Counted from the first letter of the stretch, positions 38,166 to 47,925 are shown. The stretch: DNA of 64,000 bases from Leptospiraceae bacterium (GCA_026005135.1 BPKM01000001.1:558001-622000); one strand, 5' to 3'. Made by a program: numbers and translations. The notes: a model not told the origin generated them from the sequence alone.

Positions 38166-39383
38166 ATGAATATTTTTATTATTATTCATACATTTCATAA
38201 TATAGCAAATCTTATTCCTATAATGGAAAAAATTAATAAAGAAAAAGATAAAGTTATAATTTTATATGAAAAAGATCAGGATATAAAAGATAATAAATTT
38301 CCTTCACTCGAAAAAATTTTGTATAATAAAATTATAAAAAAAAGTAAAATTAATAAACCTATATTAAAAATAAAAATAAATGATTTAAAAGATATAAAAG
38401 AGTTTATAAAAATTTTAAAATCAGAAGAATATCATTATATATATTTTATATTCAATGGAGGAACAAAAATACAATTTTTAGATGTATATTTATTTTTAAG
38501 TAAACATATACAACAAAATAAATTAATTTTTTTATACAATAATATTAAGCCTTGTGCTTATTACGAAAGAGATACATTAAAAACAAAAAAGGTTCATCTA
38601 AAATACTATGAAAAGCATCGTATTGGATTAAAAGAAGTATTAATGTTACAAAATTTTAAAATAAATATAGAAAATTCTAAAAAAATCTATTCAGAAGATA
38701 ATAAAAATCAGAATTTTTATAATGATAAGAGTTTAATTAAAACTATCAATAATTTTTTTGAAGATTTAATAGATATAATAATCCAGGAATGTAATTTTGG
38801 AGAAAAAATGAATTCAAATAAGTTATTTAAAAATAATAAAAGTAATTCCTTAGGAGAATATTTTGAAGATTTAGTAGCAAATAGATTATTAAATTTTATA
38901 ACAAATAATCCGAAATATTTAAAAATTATACAAGAAATATATAAAAATGTACATATTAGTTCCAAAAATGGAGTAGATAATTATCAGGCAGAATTTGATA
39001 TAATTATTGTTTTAAAAAATGGTATATTATTATATATAGAATGTAAATCTGGTTTGATCTCTCAGAAAGATTTAGATGCGAAATTTGCTAATTTGCAACG
39101 AGTTTCTTCATTATTTTCTCAGATGATAATTACTGTGCCAGTTATAGATTTAAATAAACCTTATGAAAATAAAAAATGTCTTGAAAGATATATAAAAAAA
39201 GTAACAGAAAGAGAAAAATATATAGCAAATAAAAAATATTATTTTTTGCCATTTACAGAGTCATTAAATTATAAAAACAAAATAGAATTTGAATTTGAAA
39301 ATAGACAATACCAATACGAAACCTTTGAAAATACATTATCTAAAATATTAGATGAATGGTTAATTGATGGTACAAAAGATTGA
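38166..39383 (+). CDS. Orphan Card1/Can2-like CARF-nuclease (DUF1887 type)
   Basis: A 405-residue protein with two domains. The N-terminal ~170 residues look like a CARF Rossmann domain: alternating strands with YIYFIFNGGTK (residues 91-101), matching the NGGTK-type ligand loop of Card1/Can2 proteins. The C-terminal domain has PD-(D/E)XK landmarks: Glu in LGEYFEDLVANRLL (E231), D278 in QAEFDIIIV and E292-x-K294 in LYIECKSG. Known members are cyclic-tetra-adenylate-activated nucleases of type III CRISPR systems that cut DNA and/or RNA. No cas gene or array is in this window, so its activating signal would come from elsewhere. A GT-C gene starts 30 bp downstream. Confidence 0.8.
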   Translation: MNIFIIIHTFHNIANLIPIMEKINKEKDKVIILYEKDQDIKDNKFPSLEKILYNKIIKKSKINKPILKIKINDLKDIKEFIKILKSEEYHYIYFIFNGGTKIQFLDVYLFLSKHIQQNKLIFLYNNIKPCAYYERDTLKTKKVHLKYYEKHRIGLKEVLMLQNFKINIENSKKIYSEDNKNQNFYNDKSLIKTINNFFEDLIDIIIQECNFGEKMNSNKLFKNNKSNSLGEYFEDLVANRLLNFITNNPKYLKIIQEIYKNVHISSKNGVDNYQAEFDIIIVLKNGILLYIECKSGLISQKDLDAKFANLQRVSSLFSQMIITVPVIDLNKPYENKKCLERYIKKVTEREKYIANKKYYFLPFTESLNYKNKIEFEFENRQYQYETFENTLSKILDEWLIDGTKD

Positions 39384-39413
39384 CACTAATTACATATATA
39401 AAAATTTCTCAGT

Positions 39414-41219
39414 ATGAATAAGATTATTTATAGAAAATTTCTATCTATATTCTTTTTTGTTATTATTGTAATTCTTTTCTTTTATTCTTTTTTAAGTAGA
39501 ATCTGGGTAGCAGAAGATGCTTATATTACATTTCGTCATATTCAAAATTATTTGAATGGTTATGGTTTAACTTTTAATATTAATGATAGAATAGAAGGTT
39601 TTACTCATCCTTTGTGGGTAATTCTTTTAATATTGATTTCTAAATTAGGAGTTGGTTTACATTTTGGATCCTTACTTTTAGGATGTATATTTACTACAAT
39701 TGGAATGGGGTTATTATTTTATTTTATTATTTATAGACAATTTCAATGGGAATACCTATATAAAGCTATTTTAATAATACCATTTTTTTTTATTATTCAT
39801 GACGGTTTTAGAATTTTCTGGACTTCTGGATTGGAATTTTCTTTAACATTTTTTTTAATTGTTTTATTTTTGATCTTAAATGCTAATAAAGATTTAGTAA
39901 ATCCCATTTATAATTCTATTATTTTTGCTTTATTATATTTAACTAGACCTGAATTAGGGATTTATTATGCTTATTATGGTATTATCTATATAATAATAAC
40001 TTTTAATAAAGAACGAACTTTACAATCTTTGTTAAGAATTGTATTACAATATAGTATTCCATTTATTATTATTGCTGGTGGATATCATTTATTTCGATGG
40101 TATTATTATCATGATCTTTTTCCTACAACATTTTATGCGAAATCATCAGAAATACTTTGGAAAGAAGGTTTATTATATTTATGGCATACTTTATATTATT
40201 CTCCTTTATTTTTGCCTACATTACTTGTTATTATATTGATGTTTTTTGTTACAACATATAAAAATTATTTTTTTCTGAGAGATGCTGGAGCAATTCTATT
40301 ACATATTCTCTATGTAATTTCTATTGGTGGTGATTTTATGGCTTATAGATTTTTATTGCCAGATTTAATCTTTTTATATGTCTATTTCTATATTATTATT
40401 AATGAACTAGTTTTAAATAGATTAAAATATTCTAATATATATATTATTTTTAATTTTATATTATTTATAATAAGTATTATATATTTATTTCAATTCAAAT
40501 ATCATACACCTGTTGAAAAATATTTAATTGTTGATGAATATAGGGCGTATTTAAATAAAGATTTAAACTGGAAGGACCGCTGGTTTTATATAAAACATAA
40601 ATGGTACGAAAGAGGAAAAATTTTTAAAAAACTACAACAATGTTTGGAATATAAACCATTTATTATAACAAATTCCTGGCTTGATGCAAAATGTGCACCC
40701 TTAGATGACTATGGTCTTGGGTATTTTGGATATGCAGCGGGTTCTTATGTTATTATTATAGATCAATTAGGTATAACAGATAAACAGGTTGCCTTAACAG
40801 GAAAAACTATCTGGAAACGTGTAGGGCATTTAAAAAGTATAACTACAGAAGAAGTAATTAAAAGAAAAATATTATTTTGTAATCTTCACCATAAAGAATA
40901 TGATTTAATTATGATGACAAATTTTTTTCCAGTAATAAATTTCGATAAAGAATTTTTATTTCGATTAGGTAGCCAATATAATCAAAAAATACCAGCATTG
41001 AAACGATTATATAATAAAATCAAACAAAGCAATAAAGAAAATGATACAAAATTATTACATTATCTAAATCTAATAGAAAATGTTTATGGAATTTCTATTT
41101 TAAAATTGCCAGATAAAATTCCAGAAAGTTATAAAAAATATGATTCTTGCTGGAATTTAAAAATGGAAGATGTATATACTTATCAACATATCAAAAATTA
41201 TTATAAAAATCCATTTTAA
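39414..41219 (+). CDS. GT-C membrane glycosyltransferase, arabinosyltransferase/ZomB-like
   Basis: A 601-residue polytopic membrane protein. AEDAYITFRHIQNYLNGYG followed by LTFNINDRIEGFTHPLW is the signature of a GT-C family (D-[AD]-[FY]-[IV]-[ST]-[FY]-R, then N-x-G-x-R-V-E-G-[FY]-T), with the acidic loop motif after the first helix. TRPELGIYY and RFLLPDLIFLY are further family-like elements. Such enzymes use polyprenyl-phosphate sugars for cell-surface or flagellin-linked glycans. It has ~9 membrane segments and a ~210-residue C-terminal soluble part. It ends against the convergent ispG with no gap. Confidence 0.7.
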   Translation: MNKIIYRKFLSIFFFVIIVILFFYSFLSRIWVAEDAYITFRHIQNYLNGYGLTFNINDRIEGFTHPLWVILLILISKLGVGLHFGSLLLGCIFTTIGMGLLFYFIIYRQFQWEYLYKAILIIPFFFIIHDGFRIFWTSGLEFSLTFFLIVLFLILNANKDLVNPIYNSIIFALLYLTRPELGIYYAYYGIIYIIITFNKERTLQSLLRIVLQYSIPFIIIAGGYHLFRWYYYHDLFPTTFYAKSSEILWKEGLLYLWHTLYYSPLFLPTLLVIILMFFVTTYKNYFFLRDAGAILLHILYVISIGGDFMAYRFLLPDLIFLYVYFYIIINELVLNRLKYSNIYIIFNFILFIISIIYLFQFKYHTPVEKYLIVDEYRAYLNKDLNWKDRWFYIKHKWYERGKIFKKLQQCLEYKPFIITNSWLDAKCAPLDDYGLGYFGYAAGSYVIIIDQLGITDKQVALTGKTIWKRVGHLKSITTEEVIKRKILFCNLHHKEYDLIMMTNFFPVINFDKEFLFRLGSQYNQKIPALKRLYNKIKQSNKENDTKLLHYLNLIENVYGISILKLPDKIPESYKKYDSCWNLKMEDVYTYQHIKNYYKNPF

Positions 41220-43250
41220 TTATTCTGGAGCCTTCCACATTCCAGCTTCTTTTATAATTTGAATCAATTCTTGTGGAGCTTCTTCTTCTGGAACATTTCT
41301 TTTTATTATAGTTTTCCCTTTATATAAGTTTACTTTTCCCGGAGAGGCTCCAACATAACCAAAATCTGCATCAGCCATTTCGCCTAATCCATTAACAATA
41401 CAACCCATAATAGCAATTTTTACACCTGTTAAATGTTGAGTTAGATTTTTGATTTTTTGTGTAGTTTCCTGTAAATCAAATAAAGTTCTACCACAGGAAG
41501 GACAGCTAATAAAATCTGCACGACTTAAACGCATTCTTGTAATTTGTAAAATATCACTTCCATATTCATAACTTTCGTTAAAATTATCTGCTTTTATATA
41601 AAGTAAATCGCCTATACTGGAAAAAATTGAACCTGCACCCATAATACTTATATATGGTAATAAAAAATTTTTTTGATTTATTTTATTAATATTTAGTTGA
41701 AGTAAAAAAGGAATATTTGTTTTATTTGATAAATATTTATATAAATGTATTATGTCAATAAAATTATTGTTAAAGGTATCAACTGTAATTACTATAGGAG
41801 AATCAAAAGTATTTAATATTTCTATTATAGTATATATATCATTTTTAATATTTAAAATCCATAAATTCTTTTCTGAAAATTGTTTAATAAGATTTAAAAT
41901 ATTATAAAGATCTTTTTCATTAGCTCCATTAATATCTAAATAAAAATTAGCTGTAGGTATATCACTATTAATAGTTTCTAATTTTTCTTTATTAAGTTCC
42001 TTAATTCGAAAGATAGGTTTAATATTTTTCAATGAGGTAAATTGATTAAGTTGATTTTTATAATTGGAAATTTGATTTTCATTTATTAGAAAATAATCAG
42101 GAGGATGATTAAGGATTTTTTTTATCATATCTGATGTAAATTGTTCTGGATAATCTACAATCCATTTTAGGGAATAATCTTTACCAATAGAATATTTTGC
42201 TAAATTTTTCGTATTCCTTTTTATTTCATAAGGATAAGAAGATTCTTTTATAAATTCTTGTTTTTCTAAATATTGGTATAATTCAAAATTATCTTTTTTA
42301 AGTATATTAATAAAATCTATAATTTCTTTTGCAGCAGGTATTTCGTTTACAGGATCTTCTGTTAAAGAAACACGAATGGTATCTCCAATTCCTTCTAATA
42401 ATAATAATCCAATTCCTGCATAGGATTTTATTCTTCCATCTTTACCATCTCCTGCTTCTGTTACACCAAGATGAATAGGATAGTTCATATTTTCTTTAAG
42501 AAATCGTTCTACTAACATTTTATAAGCCTGTATCATTATAAATGGATTTGATGCTTTCATTGAAATAATAATATCTTTAAAATCATAATATTCAGCAATT
42601 TTTATAAATTCTATTGCAGATTCTACCATACCTTCTGGGGTATCTCCGAATCGATTCATAATTCTGTCAGAGAGGGAACCATGGTTTGCACCTATTCTGA
42701 GACTTTTACCCTGTTCTTTTAATTTTTGTATTAATGGTAAAAATGCATCATGAATTTTTAATATTTCCTTTTCGTATTCTTCGTCTGTATATTCTTTTTG
42801 TTCAAACTTTTTTGTATCTACAAAATTTCCCGGATTAATTCGAACTTTATCGGCATAATCTACCGCTATTAATGCTGTTTGTGGTGAAAAATGAACATCT
42901 GCAACAATAGGACCATTATATCCTTCTTGTAGTAATTTTTCTTTGATTTCTTTTAAGGCTTTTGCTTCTTTGGGGTTTCTTGTTGTAATTCTTACAATTT
43001 CGCATCCTGCATCAAATAATTGTTTTGTTTGTTTTACAGTTGCATTTATATCTAAGGTTGGAGTTGTCGTCATAGATTGAATGCGAATTGGCTCATCCCC
43101 ACCAATATATAAATTACCTATTTTTACTTTTCGTGTAGGAAATCTTTTATAAATATAAGGGTGCAAAGTATATTTACCTGTATAAGAAATATTGCGAGAT
43201 AAATAAATCATTTCTTTTATTAAATCATTAATAGATAATTTTACTTCCAT
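41220..43250 (-). CDS. ispG: 4-hydroxy-3-methylbut-2-enyl diphosphate synthase, long form with internal insertion
   Basis: An IspG (GcpE) of ~676 residues, much longer than the ~370-residue standard form, as in chlamydiae, plants and leptospires, where a second TIM-like region is inserted. The N-terminal barrel has PIRIQSMTTTPT, ADVHFSPQTALIA, KVRINPGNFVD, RIGANHGSLSDRI and GVTEAGDG. The insertion spans ~300-560. The iron-sulfur domain has the CPSCGRTLFD pair, IMGCIVNGLGEMADADFGYVG with the third Cys and catalytic Glu. The start at 43250 (MEVKLSINDL) is preferred over 43289. It is the seventh (penultimate-but-one) MEP step; dxs is at 10.6 kb. Confidence 0.93.
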   Translation of the reverse strand: MEVKLSINDLIKEMIYLSRNISYTGKYTLHPYIYKRFPTRKVKIGNLYIGGDEPIRIQSMTTTPTLDINATVKQTKQLFDAGCEIVRITTRNPKEAKALKEIKEKLLQEGYNGPIVADVHFSPQTALIAVDYADKVRINPGNFVDTKKFEQKEYTDEEYEKEILKIHDAFLPLIQKLKEQGKSLRIGANHGSLSDRIMNRFGDTPEGMVESAIEFIKIAEYYDFKDIIISMKASNPFIMIQAYKMLVERFLKENMNYPIHLGVTEAGDGKDGRIKSYAGIGLLLLEGIGDTIRVSLTEDPVNEIPAAKEIIDFINILKKDNFELYQYLEKQEFIKESSYPYEIKRNTKNLAKYSIGKDYSLKWIVDYPEQFTSDMIKKILNHPPDYFLINENQISNYKNQLNQFTSLKNIKPIFRIKELNKEKLETINSDIPTANFYLDINGANEKDLYNILNLIKQFSEKNLWILNIKNDIYTIIEILNTFDSPIVITVDTFNNNFIDIIHLYKYLSNKTNIPFLLQLNINKINQKNFLLPYISIMGAGSIFSSIGDLLYIKADNFNESYEYGSDILQITRMRLSRADFISCPSCGRTLFDLQETTQKIKNLTQHLTGVKIAIMGCIVNGLGEMADADFGYVGASPGKVNLYKGKTIIKRNVPEEEAPQELIQIIKEAGMWKAPE

Positions 43251-43272
43251 AATATCCAAAAATAGAAAAATA

Positions 43273-43300
43273 TTGACTTTGAAAAACAATTTTTTATAAA
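43273..43300 (+). promoter_or_regulatory. Promoter of the acyl-CoA dehydrogenase gene, likely leaderless
   Basis: TTGACT (43273-43278), 16-bp spacer, TATAAA (43295-43300), then 8 nt to the ATG at 43309. It also lies inside the region upstream of ispG, so the two genes share a divergent control region of ~58 bp. Confidence 0.55.
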
Positions 43301-43308
43301 ATGTCAGT

Positions 43309-45201
43309 ATGGAATCAACTTTTATTAAAACACAATCCTATAATCCAGGTTTAAAACCTTATGATTTAACCAATTATTCTGGTGTAAGAGGAAGAAACTT
43401 TTTTTTGGAGGATCAATTATTAAAAAGAATTTTTTTAAGAGAAATCGTAGAACAGGATTATTCTGGTGATCATATTATTGCAGTATGGAAGCATTTAGAA
43501 GGTTTTGGAAATGTTGCTGGATCCATTTTAGATGAATTAACAGAAATTGCTCATAAAGAAGAAAATATTGGGAAAATCATTCATTATAATAAAACTGGAG
43601 ATAGAATAGATGAAGTAGAATATTGTTATGAGCAAAAAGAAATAAGACGAATATGTTATGAATGGGGATTAGTTAATTTAGATTATCATCCCGAATGGAA
43701 ATATCCATTTACTATGTTTCATCGCATGGCATTAGCATATATTTCGAATATGAATGGAGAAGCAGGTGTAAATTGTCCTTTAGCAATGACAGATGGAATG
43801 ATTCGAGTTTTAAAGGCAATTGGAACAAAATCTCAACAGGAGACTTATTTACCATTAATTGCTGATCCAGAATCTAAAAGCCATTTTATGTGTGGGCAAT
43901 TTGTAACAGAAAGGGTAGGTGGTTCTAATGTTGCTGCAAATAGAACAATTGCTAAAAAAATCGAAGAAGGTGATCATGAAAATCCAGCAAAATATATTTT
44001 AATAGGAGAAAAATGGTTTTGTTCCAATCCTGGTGATTTATGGGTAACAACAGCAAAAATTGAAGGAACAAATACTATAGGTTTATTTCTTGTTCCAAAA
44101 TTATTACCAACAGGAGCAAGAAATTCCTATTATCTATTAAGAAGAAAAGAGATTATTGGTTCGAGAGGGAAACTTACTGCAGAATCAATTTATGATGGAA
44201 CGTATGCAGAAGAATTAGGTAAACCAGCCCATGGCCTTGCCAATTTAATTAAATTTGTAATTAATGTATCTCGAATTCATGTAGGTGTATCTGCTGCAGG
44301 AATGAGTAGACGTTCTTTAATGGAAACATTTGCTTATATAAAAATACGAACTGCTTATGGTAAAAAGATAATAGACTTTCCTCAAACTCAATTAGAATTA
44401 ATTAAAATGATTTTAAAACATACTACAATTACATTAGCAAACTTTCAGAATTTTAATCTTATAGAAAATAATGATATTTTATCTCAATTATTAACACCAA
44501 TGTTAAAATATATTTCAACTATAACTTCTACATTTAATGTTCGTCAGGCAATTTTACTACATGGAGGTAATGGTATATTAAATGATTTTAGTTGCCTACC
44601 TCGTTTATTAAATGATTCAATTATTAATGAAACATGGGAAGGTGCTCATCCTGTTATTCAGGATCATACCATTAAAGCATTAAAAAAACCACGTATACAG
44701 CAACGATTGGAATTGGAATTCGAATCTATAAAAAATATTAATACAGATAATATACCAGAACTTAAAAATTTTATAGATGAATTAGAAAAATTATGGCATG
44801 ATTATAAAAATCTATTAGAATCTTATTTAAAAAACGAAGATTTATTATTATTGAATAAATCTTATATTGTGGAACAATTATTTTATATTTATGGATATTA
44901 TTTATTATTAAAAGAAATTGTTTTTAATATAACAGAAGAAAAATATAAAAAAAGTTATTTTTCCTTTTTGCATTCTGATAATCCTTACCAGAACCTAATA
45001 GAAGATTTTTCTCGAAATGATCATTCTCTTTTTCAGCATTTATTAAATAAAGAAAATTTAATTTTTAGAGATTTATTGGTATTATATAAAGAATTAGGGA
45101 ATTTATTTTTCTCTTTAAGACCAGTTCAAAATAATAGCTTATTCTTACAAAAAGAAAGAATTAGAAATATTTTAAATTATTTTGGTATATGTGATTTTTA
45201 A
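43309..45201 (+). CDS. Acyl-CoA dehydrogenase family flavoprotein, long form
   Basis: A 630-residue member of the acyl-CoA dehydrogenase family. The middle part has FMCGQFVTERVGGSNVAANRT and KWFCSNPGDLWVTTAKI (flavin-binding segments), EIIGSRGKLTAESIYDGTYAEELG, RIHVGVSAAGMSRRSLMETFAYIKIRTAYGKKI, and the ETWEGAHPVIQDHTIKAL stretch in which E-x-x-E-G-type residues hold the catalytic Glu. Unlike the standard ~385-residue form it has extra N- and C-terminal regions (AidB/FadE5-like size). It may act in fatty-acid oxidation or alkylation resistance. The end overlaps the convergent gene by 4 bp. Confidence 0.85.
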   Translation: MESTFIKTQSYNPGLKPYDLTNYSGVRGRNFFLEDQLLKRIFLREIVEQDYSGDHIIAVWKHLEGFGNVAGSILDELTEIAHKEENIGKIIHYNKTGDRIDEVEYCYEQKEIRRICYEWGLVNLDYHPEWKYPFTMFHRMALAYISNMNGEAGVNCPLAMTDGMIRVLKAIGTKSQQETYLPLIADPESKSHFMCGQFVTERVGGSNVAANRTIAKKIEEGDHENPAKYILIGEKWFCSNPGDLWVTTAKIEGTNTIGLFLVPKLLPTGARNSYYLLRRKEIIGSRGKLTAESIYDGTYAEELGKPAHGLANLIKFVINVSRIHVGVSAAGMSRRSLMETFAYIKIRTAYGKKIIDFPQTQLELIKMILKHTTITLANFQNFNLIENNDILSQLLTPMLKYISTITSTFNVRQAILLHGGNGILNDFSCLPRLLNDSIINETWEGAHPVIQDHTIKALKKPRIQQRLELEFESIKNINTDNIPELKNFIDELEKLWHDYKNLLESYLKNEDLLLLNKSYIVEQLFYIYGYYLLLKEIVFNITEEKYKKSYFSFLHSDNPYQNLIEDFSRNDHSLFQHLLNKENLIFRDLLVLYKELGNLFFSLRPVQNNSLFLQKERIRNILNYFGICDF

Positions 45202-45683
45202 AATTCATATATGATTTTACCTAAAATTTGATTTTTATGAAATTTACCATAATAAAAGGAATCAATATGATTTTCACTTAAAATAAAATATTCATCTTTA
45301 TTTAAAACTAAAGTAGAATTTTTATCGAAAATTATAGGTAAAGGATTTTTAATAAAAATAATTTTATTACCTATGATAATCTCATCATTATGGAGTTGTA
45401 TGTTTACTGGACCTTTAGCTAATATTTTACCTTTTGTAATTATTTTATTATTTACTTTAGCAAGTACTGGATCATTTTCCTTATAATCCTCTGTAAAAAT
45501 ATTCACTAAATAGTACGTGGTTGGTGCATTTCCTTGATGAATATAAGATTTTACTTTATATATTTTTAAAAAAAATGTTGTAATAATAAATGTAAAGCAG
45601 ATAGAAATAAGAATACTAATTAAAAAAAAGACTAATAAATTTTCTTTTTTACGACTTTTTAATACTTCTGTTTTATAGTACAT
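45198..45683 (-). CDS. Signal peptidase I (S26)-like membrane protein, apparently degenerate
   Basis: A 161-residue protein with one N-terminal membrane helix (~20-44). The rest resembles the S26 beta-sandwich: box D-like KIITKGKILAKGPVNIQLHND and box E-like SENHIDSFYYGKFHKNQILGKI (compare GDNR-x-x-S-x-DSR-x-x-G). The catalytic box B, normally S-M-x-P-T, reads QGNAPTTYY, so the Ser is missing in the expected place, and the lysine match is uncertain. It is either inactive, a specialised relative, or an unrelated fold. It stands alone, with a divergent promoter 40 bp away. Confidence 0.6.
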   Translation of the reverse strand: MYYKTEVLKSRKKENLLVFFLISILISICFTFIITTFFLKIYKVKSYIHQGNAPTTYYLVNIFTEDYKENDPVLAKVNNKIITKGKILAKGPVNIQLHNDEIIIGNKIIFIKNPLPIIFDKNSTLVLNKDEYFILSENHIDSFYYGKFHKNQILGKIIYEF

Positions 45684-45723
45684 AAAAACAGAATTCTATT
45701 ATATTTTATAGAGTCAATTTTTA

Positions 45724-45753
45724 TTGACAAAATGAATATGAATCTGCTATATA
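45724..45753 (+). promoter_or_regulatory. Promoter for the unknown gene at 45762
   Basis: TTGACA (45724-45729), 18-bp spacer, TATATA (45748-45753), 8 nt before the ATG at 45762. It overlaps the upstream in-frame ATG at 45732, which argues that the ATG at 45762 is the real start. Confidence 0.55.
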
Positions 45754-45761
45754 GAGGAAAA

Positions 45762-47267
45762 ATGAATCATAATATAAAACAAAAGAATGAATTAGCAGAA
45801 TTAAAAGGTTTTACACAGGGGATTATACCTTTCTTAGAACGTTTTATGGATAATTTTAAAATTATGTATAATATTTTAAATGCAAATTTATTATCTTACG
45901 AAGAAAAAAATAAAATTCTTTATGAACTTAAAGAAGTAGAATTATCTCTTAAAGAAATTTTAAATCATTTAAAAAATATTATAATAGAAATTTCTCAAAA
46001 TGCAATTATTCAAGAAGCTAATCGAGAATATTATTCATTCTTTAAAGATGAACCTAATTCCAATAAGATAAATTTTATTATTCTGGTATTATATTATATA
46101 AAACTAAATGAACTTTATCACTTTATTTTAGAAAAATTAGATCATATAAAAAAAAGTTTAATTCCTAAATTATCAGAACAAACAATATTTTATCAACAAT
46201 TTGTAGATTTTCAAATGAAAACCTGTTATATTAAATTGCAAAAAATATATTCTTTATTAAAACGATTAGAAATCCTTATAAATTTAAAAAAACATAAGGA
46301 AAAAGAAAAACTTAAAAATATTTTTGAATTGGTTAAATATTCCCCACATATTGAATATAAATATTCATTAATCTTTAAAGAAGATTTAAAGGATTATATT
46401 CAAAGTTTTTTCCCTGAAGAAAAAGAAGAGGAAAGAATTTTAAATTCTAATGATTTAACTCAATTAGAAAATTTAAATCAAGTTTTACAAACAAATAAAG
46501 AAATTTTAAAAGAAGAAATCTATAAAGAAGATAAGCAATATATTAAAAATAATATTCTTGATACCAGTGGAAAGTATTTATGGAATTCTTCTATGTATTA
46601 TTTTCTATCATATGATATCCAAAAATATCAAAAAGAAGAAAACTTTTTTATAAATGTATTTTATATTGATACACACTTAGGAGCAAATCCACAATTAGTA
46701 CGTTCTAAAATTGTTCGAACCTTATTAAAAAAAGATAAAATATTATATAAGGAAGAAGTAAAAAATCAATATAGAAAGTTTTTAGATGCTCTATTTGATT
46801 TAAATAAGCAAATTTTAATTTTGAATTTTCATATACCTTCTGAATGGGAAATATTATTTTTATATCATTTAGGACCTCTTGTGTTTTTTCATATCAATAA
46901 ACAATATTTATTAGATTTAAAAACAGGTAGTATTCATCAAATTGTTAATGAAAAGAAAAATCTTATTCGTAGAGTTATTCCTTTTGAATTTATAAAAAAA
47001 CACCTTTTTGATTGGTGGATTAATCATATTTTAAATTCTTTATCAGAAGAAGATAAAAATAATTATTTTATGTATCAAAAGTTAATTACTCATATACAAA
47101 AAATCATATTTGAATTACAAAAAGAGTTTAATAAAAATTATCCTCAGGAAGATCCTCATTATAGTAATCCTAAATTTATTGCTTTTCTTAAAGATAAAAT
47201 TGGTAATATGAATCTATTATTAATACAACGCTATTTAAATATTTTTAAACATATAGAAATTTCTTAA
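45762..47267 (+). CDS. Helical protein of unknown function (~501 residues)
   Basis: I do not recognise this protein. From the ATG at 45762 (MNHNIKQKNELAELKGFTQG) it is ~501 residues, charged and mostly helical without signal peptide or membrane segment, so cytoplasmic. Residues ~60-220 look like coiled coil or a helical bundle; later parts have a mixed fold with FYIDTHLGANPQLVRSKIVRTLL and WEILFLYHLGPLVFFHINKQYLLDLKTGS. An in-frame ATG at 45732 lies within the promoter spacer. It ends convergently over the exonuclease gene by 4 bp. Confidence 0.6.
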   Translation: MNHNIKQKNELAELKGFTQGIIPFLERFMDNFKIMYNILNANLLSYEEKNKILYELKEVELSLKEILNHLKNIIIEISQNAIIQEANREYYSFFKDEPNSNKINFIILVLYYIKLNELYHFILEKLDHIKKSLIPKLSEQTIFYQQFVDFQMKTCYIKLQKIYSLLKRLEILINLKKHKEKEKLKNIFELVKYSPHIEYKYSLIFKEDLKDYIQSFFPEEKEEERILNSNDLTQLENLNQVLQTNKEILKEEIYKEDKQYIKNNILDTSGKYLWNSSMYYFLSYDIQKYQKEENFFINVFYIDTHLGANPQLVRSKIVRTLLKKDKILYKEEVKNQYRKFLDALFDLNKQILILNFHIPSEWEILFLYHLGPLVFFHINKQYLLDLKTGSIHQIVNEKKNLIRRVIPFEFIKKHLFDWWINHILNSLSEEDKNNYFMYQKLITHIQKIIFELQKEFNKNYPQEDPHYSNPKFIAFLKDKIGNMNLLLIQRYLNIFKHIEIS

Positions 47268-47884
47268 TGGGAAAATATATCATCAACATAACCATTTATA
47301 TCTAATTCTACTCTTACGGGTAGAAAATTTAAAGTTTTGATATATAATTCATATCGATTCTCTCTTTTAAGCATATCATTTAGAATACGTTTTATCTGAA
47401 ATAAATAAATTACATCATTTTGAGCATAAATTAATTGGTCATCAGAAAGATTAGGATTACCCCAGTCTGTTGAAGTTACAGTTTTATCTAAATTATCACC
47501 AAAAAATTCTTTTACAATTTCTTTTAAACCATGTTTATCTGTATAGGTTCTTGCAATTTTAGAAGCAATTTTTGTACAGTAAATATTTTTAACTTCTATA
47601 TTTAAACGCATTTTTAAAAATAGCATATCAGCACGTGCATAATGAAAAATTTTTTCTATATTGGGATCTTCTAAAATTTCTTTTAAATTTAATGGTGGTT
47701 TATTTTCATCAATCTGAACAATTGCACAGGAACCATTTTCATTAGCAATTTGAACAAGACATAATCTATCTCTATAAGGATTTAATCCCATCATTTCGCA
47801 GTCAACTGCCAGTTCTTTACATTGTTTAAATTCCTCACGAATATCATCAGTAATATCGTGTTTTAATAAAATTGCTCTATTCAT
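47264..47884 (-). CDS. Ribonuclease D-like 3'-5' exonuclease
   Basis: A 206-residue DEDDy exonuclease domain without the HRDC domains of full RNase D. LAVDCEMMGLNPYRDRLCLVQIA is Exo I (DxE), IFHYARADMLFLKMRL Exo II (Asp), and YAQNDVIYLFQIKRIL Exo III (Y-x3-D). It matures or degrades RNA 3' ends; some relatives act on DNA. It is closest in length to the single-domain RNase D-like proteins. A minus-strand promoter lies directly upstream. Confidence 0.9.
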   Translation of the reverse strand: MNRAILLKHDITDDIREEFKQCKELAVDCEMMGLNPYRDRLCLVQIANENGSCAIVQIDENKPPLNLKEILEDPNIEKIFHYARADMLFLKMRLNIEVKNIYCTKIASKIARTYTDKHGLKEIVKEFFGDNLDKTVTSTDWGNPNLSDDQLIYAQNDVIYLFQIKRILNDMLKRENRYELYIKTLNFLPVRVELDINGYVDDIFSH

Positions 47885-47896
47885 AAATAATGTGCA

Positions 47897-47925
47897 ATTA
47901 TTTTTTAGAATTATTTTTTTGTCAA
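47897..47925 (-). promoter_or_regulatory. Promoter of the RNase D-like gene, very short leader
   Basis: TTGACA (47925-47920), 17-bp spacer, AATAAT (47902-47897), 12 nt before the ATG at 47884, so the leader would be about 5 nt. No Shine-Dalgarno sequence is present. Confidence 0.5.

Noticed and set aside
45732-45761. Upstream ATG start for the unknown 45762 gene
   Set aside because: The first ATG lies within the spacer between TTGACA and TATATA, so it would not be transcribed from that promoter.
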